Shown: in pieces, positions 39,717-51,544 of the stretch | Layout: every line of letters begins with the position of its first letter | Numbering within the stretch: the stretch's first letter is position 1 | From: Alphaproteobacteria bacterium | GTDB taxonomy: Bacteria; Pseudomonadota; Alphaproteobacteria; UBA6615 | Reading direction: 5' to 3' | Assembly: GCA_002727315.1 (NCBI GenBank) | Contig: PBWR01000024.1 | Coordinates: forward strand, 1 to 64,000 | DNA: 64,000 nucleotides | Translations under genes and position numbers: made by a program | Notes under the pieces: model-generated | The model's input: the letters and a program-made list of their open reading frames with translations, nothing else | The model's database searches: none | What the model was told of the DNA's origin: nothing

Positions 39717-41193
39717 TCTGGTGCCGGACATGATGACCGTCGACCCAAGGATGCACGAAACGGAAATTTCCGGTATCACAGCGGACAGCCGCAAGGTCGA
39801 GCCGGGCTTCCTGTTCGCCGCGCTGCCCAGCGCCACCACCAATTCCGGCACCGACGGCCGCAATTTCATCGACGACGCGATGGCGCGCGGCGCCGTCGTC
39901 ATCCTGGCGCCCGACGGGACCACGGTCGACGCCGAGCCCGACGATGCACCCTATCTGATCACAGATGAGAATCCGCGCTGGCGCCTGGCCCAGTTCGCCG
40001 CGCAGTTCTACGAATACCAGCCCGACACGGTCGTCGGCGTCACCGGTACCAACGGGAAATCATCCGTCGCCGGTTTCGCCCGACAGATCTGGTCGCTGAT
40101 GGGGCTGGCCTCGGGCAGCATCGGCACCCTAGGCGTCGACGCCGACGGGTTCGATGCGGGCCCCAGCCTGACAACGCCCGATCCGGTCTGCCTGCACGCC
40201 ACCCTGGCCGATCTCGCCAGGGCCGACGTCAATCATTTGGCGCTCGAGGCCTCTTCGCACGGGCTCGACCAGTATCGCCTCGACGGGGTGCAGTTCGCGG
40301 CGGCCGCGTTCACCAACTTCAGCCGCGACCATCTCGACTATCACAAGACCGAAGAGGCCTACCTGGCCGCGAAGATGCGTCTGTTCCAGCAGCTTCTTCC
40401 GCCCGAAGGCACCGCCGTGCTGAACGCGGATTCTGCGCATTTCGATGCAGTCGCGGAGGTTTGCCGCGCAACCGGCCACCGAATTCGCAGCTACGGCATA
40501 CAGACCAGCGATCTGCATATCGCCGACGTCTCAGTGCTGCCGGACGGACTGCGCCTGTGCGTGACCGTGCAAGACCGCAGTCTCGAGACCCGGCTCAACC
40601 TGGTGGGTGGTTTCCAGGCCTACAACGTGCTTGCCGCGCTCGGCCTGGTCATCGAGACCGGAGCGGACCTGAACGACGCCTTCGCCACCCTCGCCCACCT
40701 GACCGGTGTGCGCGGGCGCATGCAGCGGATCGGCGCGACGGACAACGGCGCCCAGGTCTATATCGACTACGCCCACACGCCCGGCGCGCTGGAAACCGCG
40801 CTGACGGCCATTCGACCGCATGTCGGCGGTCAGCTGGATATCGTTTTCGGTGCTGGCGGCGACCGGGACCCGGGCAAGCGGGAGATGATGGGCGATGTCG
40901 TGGCGCGACACGCCGACCGGGCCATCGTGACGGACGACAATCCGCGGCGCGAGGACCCCGAGGCCATCCGCCGCCAAATTCTCTCCAAGTGCCCGGGCGC
41001 CGAGAATATCGGAAACCGGGCCGACGCTATTTACACCGCCATCGCCCGCCTGCAGGCCGACGATGTGCTGGTGATCGCCGGCAAGGGCCACGAAAGCGGC
41101 CAGATCGTCGGCACCGAGACATTGCCGTTCGACGACGCAGCCGTCGCCACGGAAGCCCTGAACGAACTGGGTGGGGAGGCTGTCACGGAATGA
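39703..41193 (+). CDS. murE: UDP-MurNAc-L-Ala-D-Glu:meso-diaminopimelate ligase
   Basis: Adds the third residue of the stem peptide. 496 residues in three Mur ligase domains; P-loop TGTNGKSS at 114-121. The motif DNPR at 412-415 marks meso-diaminopimelate specificity, so the wall is of the Gram-negative type. The ATG at 39703 lies inside the end of ftsI; the long upstream extension of the frame is antisense-free but overlaps ftsI and is not family-like. Confidence 0.96.
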   Translation: MRLTDLVPDMMTVDPRMHETEISGITADSRKVEPGFLFAALPSATTNSGTDGRNFIDDAMARGAVVILAPDGTTVDAEPDDAPYLITDENPRWRLAQFAAQFYEYQPDTVVGVTGTNGKSSVAGFARQIWSLMGLASGSIGTLGVDADGFDAGPSLTTPDPVCLHATLADLARADVNHLALEASSHGLDQYRLDGVQFAAAAFTNFSRDHLDYHKTEEAYLAAKMRLFQQLLPPEGTAVLNADSAHFDAVAEVCRATGHRIRSYGIQTSDLHIADVSVLPDGLRLCVTVQDRSLETRLNLVGGFQAYNVLAALGLVIETGADLNDAFATLAHLTGVRGRMQRIGATDNGAQVYIDYAHTPGALETALTAIRPHVGGQLDIVFGAGGDRDPGKREMMGDVVARHADRAIVTDDNPRREDPEAIRRQILSKCPGAENIGNRADAIYTAIARLQADDVLVIAGKGHESGQIVGTETLPFDDAAVATEALNELGGEAVTE

Positions 41194-42629
41194 CGACCGC
41201 ACCCATCTGGACACGCGACGAGGTTCTGGTCGCCACCAGCGGCCAGGCACGCGGGCCCGGCAAGGACTGGGCCGCCACGGGCGTGTCCATCGACAGTCGC
41301 ACCTGCCAGCCGGGCGATCTCTTCCTGGCCGTTTCCGGCGATCGGTTCGACGGCCACGAATACGTCGCCGACGCGCTCGAAACCGGTGCCGCCGCCGCCA
41401 TCGTCAGCCGTACACCGGCAGACCTTTCGGAAAATGCGGAACTAGTTGTCGTGGATGATTGCCTCGTGGCGCTCGACGGCCTGGGCCGCACCGCCCGCGA
41501 CCGAACGGACGCCGACGTCGTCGCTGTGACGGGTTCGGTTGGCAAGACAGGGACCAAGGAGGCGCTGGCGCTCTCGCTCGGCGCGCTGGGCCCGACCCAC
41601 GCGACCATGGGGAATCTGAACAACCATATCGGTGCGCCCCTCACCCTGGCACGCATGCCGCGCGACGCGCGTTTCGCCGTGATCGAGCTCGGCATGAACC
41701 ATGCCGGAGAGATATCCGAGCTTTCCAAGCTCACCCGCCCCGATGTTGCGATCATCACCACGATCACGGCCGTGCATCTGGAGTTTTTCGACCATATCGG
41801 CGCCATCGCCGACGCCAAGGCGGAAATCTTCGACGGGATGAACAAGGGCGGGACCGCCATCCTCAACCGGGACAATGTGTATTTCGCCATTCTCGCCGCC
41901 CGCGCCTGGGCGCGCGGTCTGGAAAACGTCATCGGGTTCGGCGCCCATCCCGAGGCCGACGCGCACCTCGCATCCTGCGAGATCGACGAGAATGGCAGCG
42001 ACGTCACGGCACGGATCGGCGAACGGATCATCCGTTACCGGCTGAATGTGCCCGGGCGCCACTGGATCCACAATTCACTCGCCGTGCTTGGTGCCGTTGC
42101 GGCACTCAACGGCGATATCGACACGGCGGCGGCCGCGCTTGCCGAGCTGACGCCGCCCAAGGGCCGCGGCGCACGGATCAGCATCCACCTGTCCGATGGC
42201 CTGCTGACCGTGATCGACGACAGCTACAACGCAAGCCCCGCCTCCATGCGGGCCGCCTTTGCTGTCCTGGGTGACACCCAGCCGACCTCCGGCGGCCGCA
42301 GGCTCGCGATCCTGGGCGATATGCTCGAGCTCGGTTCGGCCAGTGCCCAGCTCCACGCCGCGCTCGCCGACGATATCGAAGCCAACGGGATCGACCAAGT
42401 CTTCTGTGCCGGCCCCGATATGGCCGCGCTCGACGCTGTCCTGCCGAATGCCCTGCGCGGCGGGTCCGCTGCATCGTCGGAAGATCTCGCCGCCACTGTC
42501 TGCGCCGCCGTGCGGCCCGGCGACGTGGTGCTCGTGAAGGGATCGCTGGGCAGCCGCATGGGCCTGATCGTCAATGCACTCACCGCACTCGAGAATCCGG
42601 GCACCCGGGAGGCCAATCATGCTGTTTAA
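41190..42629 (+). CDS. murF: UDP-MurNAc-tripeptide:D-Ala-D-Ala ligase
   Basis: Joins D-Ala-D-Ala to the tripeptide, ending cytoplasmic precursor synthesis. 479 residues. The P-loop [10 protein letters not shown] lies near residues 114-123, with [23 protein letters not shown] and [14 protein letters not shown] as family motifs. The start overlaps murE by ATGA; the frame continues far upstream inside murE but that part is a shadow. Overlaps mraY by 11 bases. Confidence 0.96.
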   Translation: MTTAPIWTRDEVLVATSGQARGPGKDWAATGVSIDSRTCQPGDLFLAVSGDRFDGHEYVADALETGAAAAIVSRTPADLSENAELVVVDDCLVALDGLGRTARDRTDADVVAVTGSVGKTGTKEALALSLGALGPTHATMGNLNNHIGAPLTLARMPRDARFAVIELGMNHAGEISELSKLTRPDVAIITTITAVHLEFFDHIGAIADAKAEIFDGMNKGGTAILNRDNVYFAILAARAWARGLENVIGFGAHPEADAHLASCEIDENGSDVTARIGERIIRYRLNVPGRHWIHNSLAVLGAVAALNGDIDTAAAALAELTPPKGRGARISIHLSDGLLTVIDDSYNASPASMRAAFAVLGDTQPTSGGRRLAILGDMLELGSASAQLHAALADDIEANGIDQVFCAGPDMAALDAVLPNALRGGSAASSEDLAATVCAAVRPGDVVLVKGSLGSRMGLIVNALTALENPGTREANHAV

Positions 42630-43704
42630 CCTCCTCGGGCCGCTGGCCGACCAGTTCATCCTGTTCAATCTGTTCAATTCGCTGACCTTCCGGGCCGGCG
42701 GCGCGGTCGTCACCGCACTGATCGTGGCGTTTCTATTCGGCCCCATGATCATCGGCTGGCTGCGTCAGCAACAGCCGGAGGGTCAGCCGATCCGCGAAGA
42801 CGGTCCCGAGGGGCATTTCCGCAAGGCGGGAACCCCGACAATGGGCGGCTTCCTGATCCTGCTTGCCATCATCATCAGCACGCTGCTGTGGGCCGACCTG
42901 ACGAACGGCTATGTCTGGGCGCTGCTGCTGATCACCGTCGGATTCGGCGCCATCGGTTTTGCCGACGACTATCAGAAACTGAACAAGGGTCATTCCGGCG
43001 GCATTCCGGGCCGGGTCCGGATGCTGGCCGAGATCGTCGTGGCCTGCGCCGCAATCTTCTGGATCATGAAGCTCACCCCGGCACCGCTGACGACCACCCT
43101 GGCGCTGCCCTTCGTGAAGAACTTCCTGATCGAGCTGAGCTGGTTCTTCGTTCCCTTCGCCGTCTTCGTCATTGTCGGCGCATCGAACTCGGTCAATCTG
43201 ACAGACGGTCTCGACGGGCTGGCGATCGTACCGGTCATGATCGCGGCCGGCTGCTTCGGCCTGATTTCCTACGTCGCCGGCAACACCGTGTTCTCCAGCT
43301 ACCTGCTGATCTTCTCGGTGCCCGGTGCCGGCGAACTGGCCGTCTTCTGCGGCGCCCTGATCGGCGCCGGGCTCGGTTTCCTCTGGTTCAATGCGCCGCC
43401 GGCCATGGTCTTCATGGGCGATACGGGCTCCCTGTCCATGGGTGGCGCGCTCGGCGGGATCGCCGTCGTCACCAAACACGAACTGGTGCTCGCCATCATC
43501 GGCGGATTGTTCGTCTTGGAGACCGTCTCGGTGATCGTGCAGGTGGCCTCCTTCAAGCTGACTGGCCGCCGCGTCTTCCGTATGGCGCCGCTGCATCACC
43601 ATTTCGAGCAAAAGGGCTGGGCCGAGCCCACCATCGTGATCCGCTTCTGGATCATCGCCACCGTCCTCGCCCTCATCGGGCTCGCAACCCTGAAGCTGCG
43701 GTGA
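42619..43704 (+). CDS. mraY: Phospho-MurNAc-pentapeptide transferase
   Basis: Integral membrane enzyme forming lipid I from UDP-MurNAc-pentapeptide and undecaprenyl phosphate. 361 residues and about 10 helices. The catalytic Asp motifs GFADDYQKL and [10 protein letters not shown], plus [15 protein letters not shown] and the HHHFE motif ([12 protein letters not shown]), are all present. GGGAGG precedes the ATG at 42619, inside the end of murF. Confidence 0.97.
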   Translation: MLFNLLGPLADQFILFNLFNSLTFRAGGAVVTALIVAFLFGPMIIGWLRQQQPEGQPIREDGPEGHFRKAGTPTMGGFLILLAIIISTLLWADLTNGYVWALLLITVGFGAIGFADDYQKLNKGHSGGIPGRVRMLAEIVVACAAIFWIMKLTPAPLTTTLALPFVKNFLIELSWFFVPFAVFVIVGASNSVNLTDGLDGLAIVPVMIAAGCFGLISYVAGNTVFSSYLLIFSVPGAGELAVFCGALIGAGLGFLWFNAPPAMVFMGDTGSLSMGGALGGIAVVTKHELVLAIIGGLFVLETVSVIVQVASFKLTGRRVFRMAPLHHHFEQKGWAEPTIVIRFWIIATVLALIGLATLKLR

Positions 43705-43708
43705 TGCG

Positions 43709-45148
43709 ATGACGGCGACCCCTCACATGCTCGATCTCTCGGCACATGACGGTCAGTCGATCGCCGTCCTCGGGCTCGGTGTGTCCGGCCTGAGTGCCGC
43801 GAGCGCGCTGCGCCGGGCGGGTGCCGATGTGCGGGCCTGGGACGACAACGAAAATCGCCGCAACGGCGCCGCGGCGCGCGGCCTGACGCCGGTCGATCTG
43901 GAATCCGCCGACTTCGGGCACATCCGCACCCTGGTCCTGAGCCCCGGCATTCCCCACGGCCATCCGGACACCCACCCGGTTGTCGCGCGGGCGCGCGAGG
44001 CGGGCTGCGAGATCGTCTGCGACATCGAGTTGCTGACCCGCGCGGAGACCGAAGCGCGATTCATCGGCATTTCCGGCACCAACGGGAAATCCACCACGAC
44101 AGCGCTGCTCGGGCACATTCTCGATGTGCTAGGCGTGACGAGCGAGATTGGTGGCAACATCGGTGCACCCGCCCTATCGCTGGCCGCTCTGGGTAACGGC
44201 GGGACCTACGTCCTCGAACTGTCCTCCTATCAGCTCGAATTGCTGCCGACCGCGATCTTCGATGTCGCGGTGCTTCTGAACATCACGCCGGACCATCTGG
44301 ACCGGCACGGGGGCATGGACGGCTATGTCGCCGCCAAGCGCCGCATTTTCGACGGCCAGAAGGCCGGTCAGGCCGCCATCGTCGGGGTCGATGACACCCA
44401 TTGCCAGGCGATCTTCGCGGAACTCCGCGAACGCGGCACATCGGCAATGGTCCCGATTTCGACCAACACGGCGTGCTCAGGCGGAATTTATCTCGCCGAC
44501 GGCTTGATCATCGACGATCGCTCCGGCACGCCCGAACGGGTGCTTGAAATGGCAAGCCTCGAGGCGCTGCCGGGCACCCACAACGCACAGAATGTGGCCG
44601 CGGCCTACGCCGCCGCCAGCCTAATCGTGGAATCGGACCAGCCGGAGCTGCGCAGCCGGATTCCCGATGCGATCCGGTCCTTCCCCGGGCTTGCCCACCG
44701 GCAAGAACTGGTCGGCAGCCGCAATGGCGTCCGCTTCGTCAACGATTCCAAGGCCACGAATGCCGATGCCGCGGCCCATGCGCTCGCGGCCTACGAAAAC
44801 ATCTATTGGATTGCCGGCGGCATCGCCAAGGATGGCGGGATCGACATGCTTGCGCCGTGGTTCGGTCGCATCCGCCATGCATTCCTGATCGGTGATGCCG
44901 CACCCTCATTCGAGGATACGCTGCGCGGCAAGGTTCCCGCGACGATCTCCGGCGATCTGCCGACGGCGATCGCCCAGGCGGCAGACATGGCCGATGCCGC
45001 GCGCGAGCGCCCCGCAGCGGTCCTGCTGTCTCCGGCATGCGCATCCTTTGACCAGTTCGCGAGCTTCGAGGCCCGTGGCGATGCCTTCCGCACCGCAGTG
45101 ACAGCGCTTCCCGATTTCCAGGCGCATGGCGAAGGTGGTGCTGCATGA
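43709..45148 (+). CDS. murD: UDP-MurNAc-L-alanine:D-glutamate ligase
   Basis: Adds D-glutamate to UDP-MurNAc-L-Ala. 479 residues. N-terminal Rossmann-like VLGLGVSGLSAA, P-loop GTNGKSTTT near 122-130, ITPDHLDRHGGM and the C-terminal NDSKATNADAAAHAL are diagnostic. It starts four bases after mraY and overlaps ftsW by ATGA. Confidence 0.96.
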   Translation: MTATPHMLDLSAHDGQSIAVLGLGVSGLSAASALRRAGADVRAWDDNENRRNGAAARGLTPVDLESADFGHIRTLVLSPGIPHGHPDTHPVVARAREAGCEIVCDIELLTRAETEARFIGISGTNGKSTTTALLGHILDVLGVTSEIGGNIGAPALSLAALGNGGTYVLELSSYQLELLPTAIFDVAVLLNITPDHLDRHGGMDGYVAAKRRIFDGQKAGQAAIVGVDDTHCQAIFAELRERGTSAMVPISTNTACSGGIYLADGLIIDDRSGTPERVLEMASLEALPGTHNAQNVAAAYAAASLIVESDQPELRSRIPDAIRSFPGLAHRQELVGSRNGVRFVNDSKATNADAAAHALAAYENIYWIAGGIAKDGGIDMLAPWFGRIRHAFLIGDAAPSFEDTLRGKVPATISGDLPTAIAQAADMADAARERPAAVLLSPACASFDQFASFEARGDAFRTAVTALPDFQAHGEGGAA

Positions 45149-46269
45149 CCCCGTTCACGCGCGCCGACACATCGATCCTCGGACAATGGTGGTGGACGGT
45201 CGACCGCTGGAGCCTGGCCGCCATCGCCGCGCTGATGGCGTTCGGTGCCTTGCTCGCGGCCGCCTCCAGCCCATCGGTTGCCGCGCGTATCGGGCTGGAC
45301 GAATTCTACTTCATCAAGCGGCACTTCATGCTGCTGCCGGTAGCCATCGCCATGATCATCGCCGTCTCGGCAATGACCCCGATCCAGGTACGCCGCCTCG
45401 CCGTGATTGCATTCGTCGGCTGCCTGTTCCTGTTGCTGATCACCCTTCTGTTCGGGGTCGAGATCAAGGGCGCGCGACGCTGGCTCTCGATCGCCGGTTT
45501 CTCTCTGCAGGCGACGGAATTCGTCAAGCCCATGTTCGCCGTGGTGGCGGCCTGGCTGTTCAGCGAAGCCGCCCACGACCCGCGGTTCCCCGGCCGTCTC
45601 ATCTGTACGGGCCTGTTCGCCGTCGTTGTGGCGCTGGTCATCGCCCAGCCGGACCTGGGCCAGGCCGTGGTCCTGACCAGCGTCTGGATGGCCCAGTTCT
45701 TCCTGGCGGGCCTGCCCATGTGGCTGGTCGCCGGCTTCGTCGTCCTGGGCGTATCGGTCCTGATCGGCTCCTACTTCACCCTGTCCCATGTGGCCAGCCG
45801 CATCGACCGGTTCATCGACCCCAAGTCCGGCGATACCTACCAGATCGAGCGCAGCATCGAGGCGTTTTCCAGCGGCGGGCTGTTCGGCCGGGGTCCGGGC
45901 GAGGGTCAGGTGAAACAGGTCCTGCCCGACGCCCATGCCGACTTCGTCTTCGCGGTCGCGGGCGAGGAGTTGGGCATGTTTGTCGCGCTCATGATCGTCG
46001 CCCTGTTCGCTTTCATCGTGCTTCGCGGCCTGACCCGCGCCATGTCCGAACAGAATCTGTTCGTTCTCCTCGCCGTCGCCGGCCTGCTGGTCCAGTTCGG
46101 CATCCAGGCCCTGATCAACATGGGCTCCAGCCTACAACTCATTCCGACCAAGGGCATGACCCTGCCCTTCATCAGCTATGGCGGATCGTCCCTGCTCGGG
46201 ATCGCCATCGGCCTGGGTATGACCCTCGCGCTGACCCGGCGCCGGCTGGGGACGGGGGCATCGACATGA
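45145..46269 (+). CDS. ftsW: SEDS glycosyltransferase FtsW
   Basis: Polymerises lipid II at the septum together with FtsI. 374 residues, about 10 helices. The SEDS family marks FYFIKRHF, GARRWL, PDLGQAVV, and the C-terminal LPFISYGGSSLLG are clear. ATGA overlaps join it to murD and murG. Confidence 0.95.
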   Translation: MTPFTRADTSILGQWWWTVDRWSLAAIAALMAFGALLAAASSPSVAARIGLDEFYFIKRHFMLLPVAIAMIIAVSAMTPIQVRRLAVIAFVGCLFLLLITLLFGVEIKGARRWLSIAGFSLQATEFVKPMFAVVAAWLFSEAAHDPRFPGRLICTGLFAVVVALVIAQPDLGQAVVLTSVWMAQFFLAGLPMWLVAGFVVLGVSVLIGSYFTLSHVASRIDRFIDPKSGDTYQIERSIEAFSSGGLFGRGPGEGQVKQVLPDAHADFVFAVAGEELGMFVALMIVALFAFIVLRGLTRAMSEQNLFVLLAVAGLLVQFGIQALINMGSSLQLIPTKGMTLPFISYGGSSLLGIAIGLGMTLALTRRRLGTGAST

Positions 46270-47419
46270 ACGCGCGCCAGCATCCCGTCCTGATCGCGGC
46301 CGGCGGGACCGGCGGTCACATGTTCCCCGCCGTTTCGCTGGCGAGCGCCCTGAGCGCGCGCGGCCACACCATCCTGTTCGTCACCGATCCGCGCGGCGGC
46401 GGCGTGACATCCGACGTTCTAGGCCTGCCCAAGACGGTCATGCGCCACACCATCTCGGCACGCAGCCTCGGCGGCGGCCCGAAGGGCCTAGCCGCAGGGG
46501 TGAAGGCGCTGGCCCAGGGCTTCTTCCAGTCCCGGAACCTGATCCGCGAATACAAGCCATCCATCGGTGTCGGTTTCGGCGGCTATCCCAGCGTCCCGCC
46601 GATCCTGGCCGCCGGTTTCGCAGGCCTGCCGACCGTCATCCACGAGCAGAACGCGGTTCTGGGGCGCGCCAACCGGCGCCTTGCGCGCGGCGCACGGGCG
46701 TTCGCCCTCAGTTTCGCCCAGACCCAACGCCTCAAGTCAGCCGGCCATGCCAAGGCCACCGTCGTCGGCAACCCGGTACGCCCAGACATCGCCGCGCTGG
46801 CGGCCCGTCCCTACACGCCGCCCAGCGGCGTGATCGACCTGCTGGTGGTCGGCGGCAGCCAGGGCGCCCAGGTGTTCTCCAAGATCGTGCCTGCGGCCTT
46901 CAACGCGCTCAGCGCGCCCCAGCGGGCGCGTTTCCGGCTCGCCCAGCAGTGCCGACCCGAAGACATCGAGACGGTGCGTGCCGCCTATGCCGGCCTCAAC
47001 ATGCCGGTGGAACTCGAAACCTTCTTTGACGACATGCCCGCACGGCTTGCAGCTGCACATCTCGTTGTCGGCCGCGCCGGCGCCTCGACCGTGGCCGAAC
47101 TGACCGCCGCAGGCCGCCCGGCCCTTTACGTCCCCTATCCCCATGCCGTCGACGACCACCAGATGGCCAACGCCCGCGCGGTCGACGCCGCCGGGGCCGG
47201 CTGGGTGATGGCACAGGCCGAATTCACGCCGGCGGCGATGGCCGGATGGCTCGAAGCCGCACTGGAATCTGCCGACGCACTGGCGCGGGTGGCATCAGCC
47301 GCCCGCGGCCTCGGACATCCCGATGCAGCCGATCGGCTGGCCGACCTGGTCGAACACCTCATCCCGTCGAACGGCAACGGCATGGGTCGTGACGCCTCGA
47401 CGCTCCGGGAGGCTGCCGA

Positions 47420-47423
<4 letters not shown>
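46266..47423 (+). CDS. murG: UDP-GlcNAc:lipid I GlcNAc transferase
   Basis: Membrane-associated GT28 enzyme completing lipid II. 385 residues. The N-terminal [16 protein letters not shown] loop, [27 protein letters not shown] and the donor-binding [11 protein letters not shown] motif are typical. The frame extends far upstream through ftsW in another phase; the ATG at 46266, overlapping the ftsW stop, is the real start. Confidence 0.97.
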
Positions 47424-48850
<1,427 letters not shown>

Positions 48851-48852
48851 CG

Positions 48853-49782
48853 ATGGCTGCCATTTCCCGCACCCCTTCCCTGCTCGACCGGCTACCCGCT
48901 GTGCGCGGACGCTACGAACCCGAGGGCGCGATCGCGCGCTACACCTGGTTCCGGGTCGGCGGACCGGCCGAAGTGCTGTTCCGGCCGGCCGATGTGACCG
49001 ATCTCGCCAATTTCCTGGCATCCCGGCCCGCGGACGTTCCCGTGACCGTGCTTGGGGCCGGATCGAACCTGCTGGTGCGCGACGGCGGCGTCGAAGGCGT
49101 CGTGATTCGCCTCGGACGGCCATTCTCCACCATCCGGGTCGACGGCGCGACTATCCAGGCCGGCGCCATGGCACTCGATTACAACGTCGCCAAGGCGGCG
49201 CGCGATGCGGGTGTGGCCGGGTTCGAATTCATGGTCGGTATTCCCGGCACCGTCGGCGGCGGGCTGCGTATGAACGCCGGCGCCTATGGCCGGGAGTTCA
49301 AGGACGTGATCCAGGACGTCACGGCGCTGACGCCGAGCGGCGAAATTCGTGTGCTGACGCCCGAAGACTGGGGTCCGCGCTATCGCGGCTCTGCCGTACC
49401 GGCCGACTGGATCTTCGTCGGCTGCACGATGACCGGCGCCTGGGGCAACAAGGACGAGATCGCGCGCGCCATGGCGCTGGTACAGGAATCCCGCGAGGAA
49501 ACCCAGCCGATCCGGACCCGAACCGGCGGCAGCACCTTCAAGAACCCCAACGGGCAGAAGGCCTGGGAGTTGGTCGACAAGGCCGGCTGCCGCGGTCTGC
49601 GCCTGGGTGGTGCACAGGTCTCCGAAAAGCACTGCAACTTCCTGGTGAACACCGGCAACGCGACGGCAGCCGACATCGAGGGCCTGGGCGAGGAAGTACG
49701 GCGCCGGGTTCGCGAAGCCACTGGTGTCGAACTGACCTGGGAACTGGAGCGTATCGGCGTGGCCGCAGGAGGTGACGCATGA
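48853..49782 (+). CDS. murB: UDP-N-acetylenolpyruvoylglucosamine reductase
   Basis: FAD enzyme that reduces enolpyruvyl-UDP-GlcNAc to UDP-MurNAc. About 309 residues. NTWFRVGG-like YTWFRVGGPAE, LGAGSNLLVRDGG, GIPGTVGGGLRMNAGAYG and the SER/loop region TRTGGSTFKNP are family features, the last typical of type I/II-like alphaproteobacterial MurB. Two ATGs (48847, 48853) compete; GGAGGG directly abuts the first and is six bases from the second, so the second is preferred. Confidence 0.95.
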   Translation: MAAISRTPSLLDRLPAVRGRYEPEGAIARYTWFRVGGPAEVLFRPADVTDLANFLASRPADVPVTVLGAGSNLLVRDGGVEGVVIRLGRPFSTIRVDGATIQAGAMALDYNVAKAARDAGVAGFEFMVGIPGTVGGGLRMNAGAYGREFKDVIQDVTALTPSGEIRVLTPEDWGPRYRGSAVPADWIFVGCTMTGAWGNKDEIARAMALVQESREETQPIRTRTGGSTFKNPNGQKAWELVDKAGCRGLRLGGAQVSEKHCNFLVNTGNATAADIEGLGEEVRRRVREATGVELTWELERIGVAAGGDA

Positions 49783-50705
49783 GCGCGCCGAACGGCAATC
49801 GTGTGGCGGTCCTGATGGGCGGCATCTCGGCTGAACGCGAGGTCTCTCTCGAATCCGGCCGACAATGCGCCGACGCGCTGCGCGAGGCCGGATACGATGC
49901 TTTCGAGGTCGATGTCACGGCCGATGTGTCTGCGCTGCTCGCTAGCCTGCAACCGCGCCCGGATGCGGTCTTCAACGCCCTGCATGGCCGTTTCGGCGAG
50001 GACGGCAACATTCAGGGCCTGCTGAACCTGCTGGGCCTGCCCTACACCCATTCCGGCCTGCTGGCCTCGGCCCTGGCGATGGACAAGGCCGCCGCGCGCG
50101 CAATCTTCGAAAAGGAAGGCCTGCGCGTCGCAAAAGGACGCCTGGCGAACCGCGAGGAGATTCTCGCGGGCGATATCATGGCGCGCCCCTATGTGGTGAA
50201 ACCGAACAATGAGGGCTCGTCCGTCGGCGTCCAGATTATCGAAGACGGCGCCAACGGGCCCGACCCCAAGTCGCTGCCGGCCGACGATCTGCTGGTCGAG
50301 GAGTTCATCCCGGGCCGCGAGCTGACGGTTGCGGTGATGGGGGCACCCGGCGAGGAGCCGCGACCGCTGGCGGTCACCGAATTGCGCCCGACCAAGGGGT
50401 TCTACGACTACGAAGCGAAGTACACGGATGGCGTGACGGAGCATCTGGTTCCCGCGCCCGTCAGCGAGGGCGTCTCTGCCCAGGCGATGGCATGGGCGGC
50501 CCAGGCGCACAGCGCCCTGTACTGCCGTGGCGTGACCCGAGCCGACTTCCGTTACGACGACGACCGCGATGCGCTGGTGATCCTTGAGGTCAACACCCAG
50601 CCCGGCATGACACGGCTGTCGCTCGTCCCCGAACAGGCGACCCATTGCGGCATCGCATTCCCGGAACTTGTGAGTTGGATGGTGGAGACCGCGCAATGCG
50701 ATTGA
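49779..50705 (+). CDS. ddl: D-alanine:D-alanine ligase
   Basis: ATP-grasp enzyme making the D-Ala-D-Ala dipeptide used by MurF. 308 residues. LMGGISAEREVSLESG at the N-terminus, ALHGRFGEDGNIQG, VVKPNNEGSSVGV and the C-terminal LEVNTQPGMT with metal ligands are conserved. The murB stop overlaps its ATG; its own end overlaps ftsQ by 10 bases. Confidence 0.96.
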   Translation: MSAPNGNRVAVLMGGISAEREVSLESGRQCADALREAGYDAFEVDVTADVSALLASLQPRPDAVFNALHGRFGEDGNIQGLLNLLGLPYTHSGLLASALAMDKAAARAIFEKEGLRVAKGRLANREEILAGDIMARPYVVKPNNEGSSVGVQIIEDGANGPDPKSLPADDLLVEEFIPGRELTVAVMGAPGEEPRPLAVTELRPTKGFYDYEAKYTDGVTEHLVPAPVSEGVSAQAMAWAAQAHSALYCRGVTRADFRYDDDRDALVILEVNTQPGMTRLSLVPEQATHCGIAFPELVSWMVETAQCD

Positions 50706-51544
50706 TCCCGAAGATCGGCGGCGCAAAGAGCGCGACAACACGAAGGCCGCCGGTGAACCGGCGGCGGCGGCGCATGATCGTCGCCGGTGGCACCCTGACC
50801 GCCATTGTTCTGGCGGGTGGCGGTATCTGGCACCTGTCACAGACCGGCTGGATCGACGATCGCATGGCCGCCTTACGTGGCGGCATCGTCGAGATGACAG
50901 CCGATGCCGGCCTGCGCGTCCAGGACGTGATCCTGAGCGGGCGGCTGAACGCCGATTCAGACGAAATCCTGGCCGCCCTCGACGTGGAACTCGGCTCACC
51001 GATCCTCGGCATGGACATGGAGGCGGCGCGCGCCCGGCTGGAATCCCTCGGCTGGATCAAGAGCGCGGAAATCGCCCGCCGCCTGCCCGACGTTGTTTTC
51101 GTTCGCATCACGGAACGCCAGCCCCTGGCGCTCTGGCAGCACGACGGACGCATGGCACTGGTCGATCGCGTCGGCGAGACCATTCAACGCTCCGATCTGG
51201 ACGGGTTCCGGGACCTGCCCCTGATTGTCGGCGACGGCGCACCGCGCCACGCCGCGCAATTGCTCGACCTGCTGAGCACCTATCCAGCCCTGGCCGAGGC
51301 CACCGAAGCGGCTGTGCGCGTTTCCGAGCGGCGCTGGAACCTGCGTCTGCGCAACGGCATCGACGTCCGGCTTCCGGAAACGGATCTATCGGTCGCCCTC
51401 ACTCGGCTTGACGACTACCAGCGCGAGCACGAACTGTTCGACCGCGACGTTGTGGCCGTGGACTTGCGTGTTCCCGACCGTCTGATCGTGCGCGTGGGAC
51501 CGACCGCCAAACCCCGTCCGGCAGCTCTGGGGAAAGACACATGA
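50696..51544 (+). CDS. ftsQ: Cell division protein FtsQ
   Basis: Bitopic divisome protein linking early and late proteins. 282 residues: a basic cytoplasmic end (RRPPVNRRRRR), a transmembrane helix about 27-46, a POTRA domain (VQDVILSGRLNADSDEILAALDV) and the FtsQ beta domain (RITERQPLALWQHDGRMALVD). The ATG at 50696 lies in the end of ddl; ATGA overlap with ftsA. Confidence 0.93.
   Translation: MRLIPKIGGAKSATTRRPPVNRRRRRMIVAGGTLTAIVLAGGGIWHLSQTGWIDDRMAALRGGIVEMTADAGLRVQDVILSGRLNADSDEILAALDVELGSPILGMDMEAARARLESLGWIKSAEIARRLPDVVFVRITERQPLALWQHDGRMALVDRVGETIQRSDLDGFRDLPLIVGDGAPRHAAQLLDLLSTYPALAEATEAAVRVSERRWNLRLRNGIDVRLPETDLSVALTRLDDYQREHELFDRDVVAVDLRVPDRLIVRVGPTAKPRPAALGKDT

Noticed and set aside
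45126-46265. Long upstream extension of the murG frame
   Set aside because: It overlaps ftsW in another phase and lacks any similarity; the ATG at 46266 fits the family.
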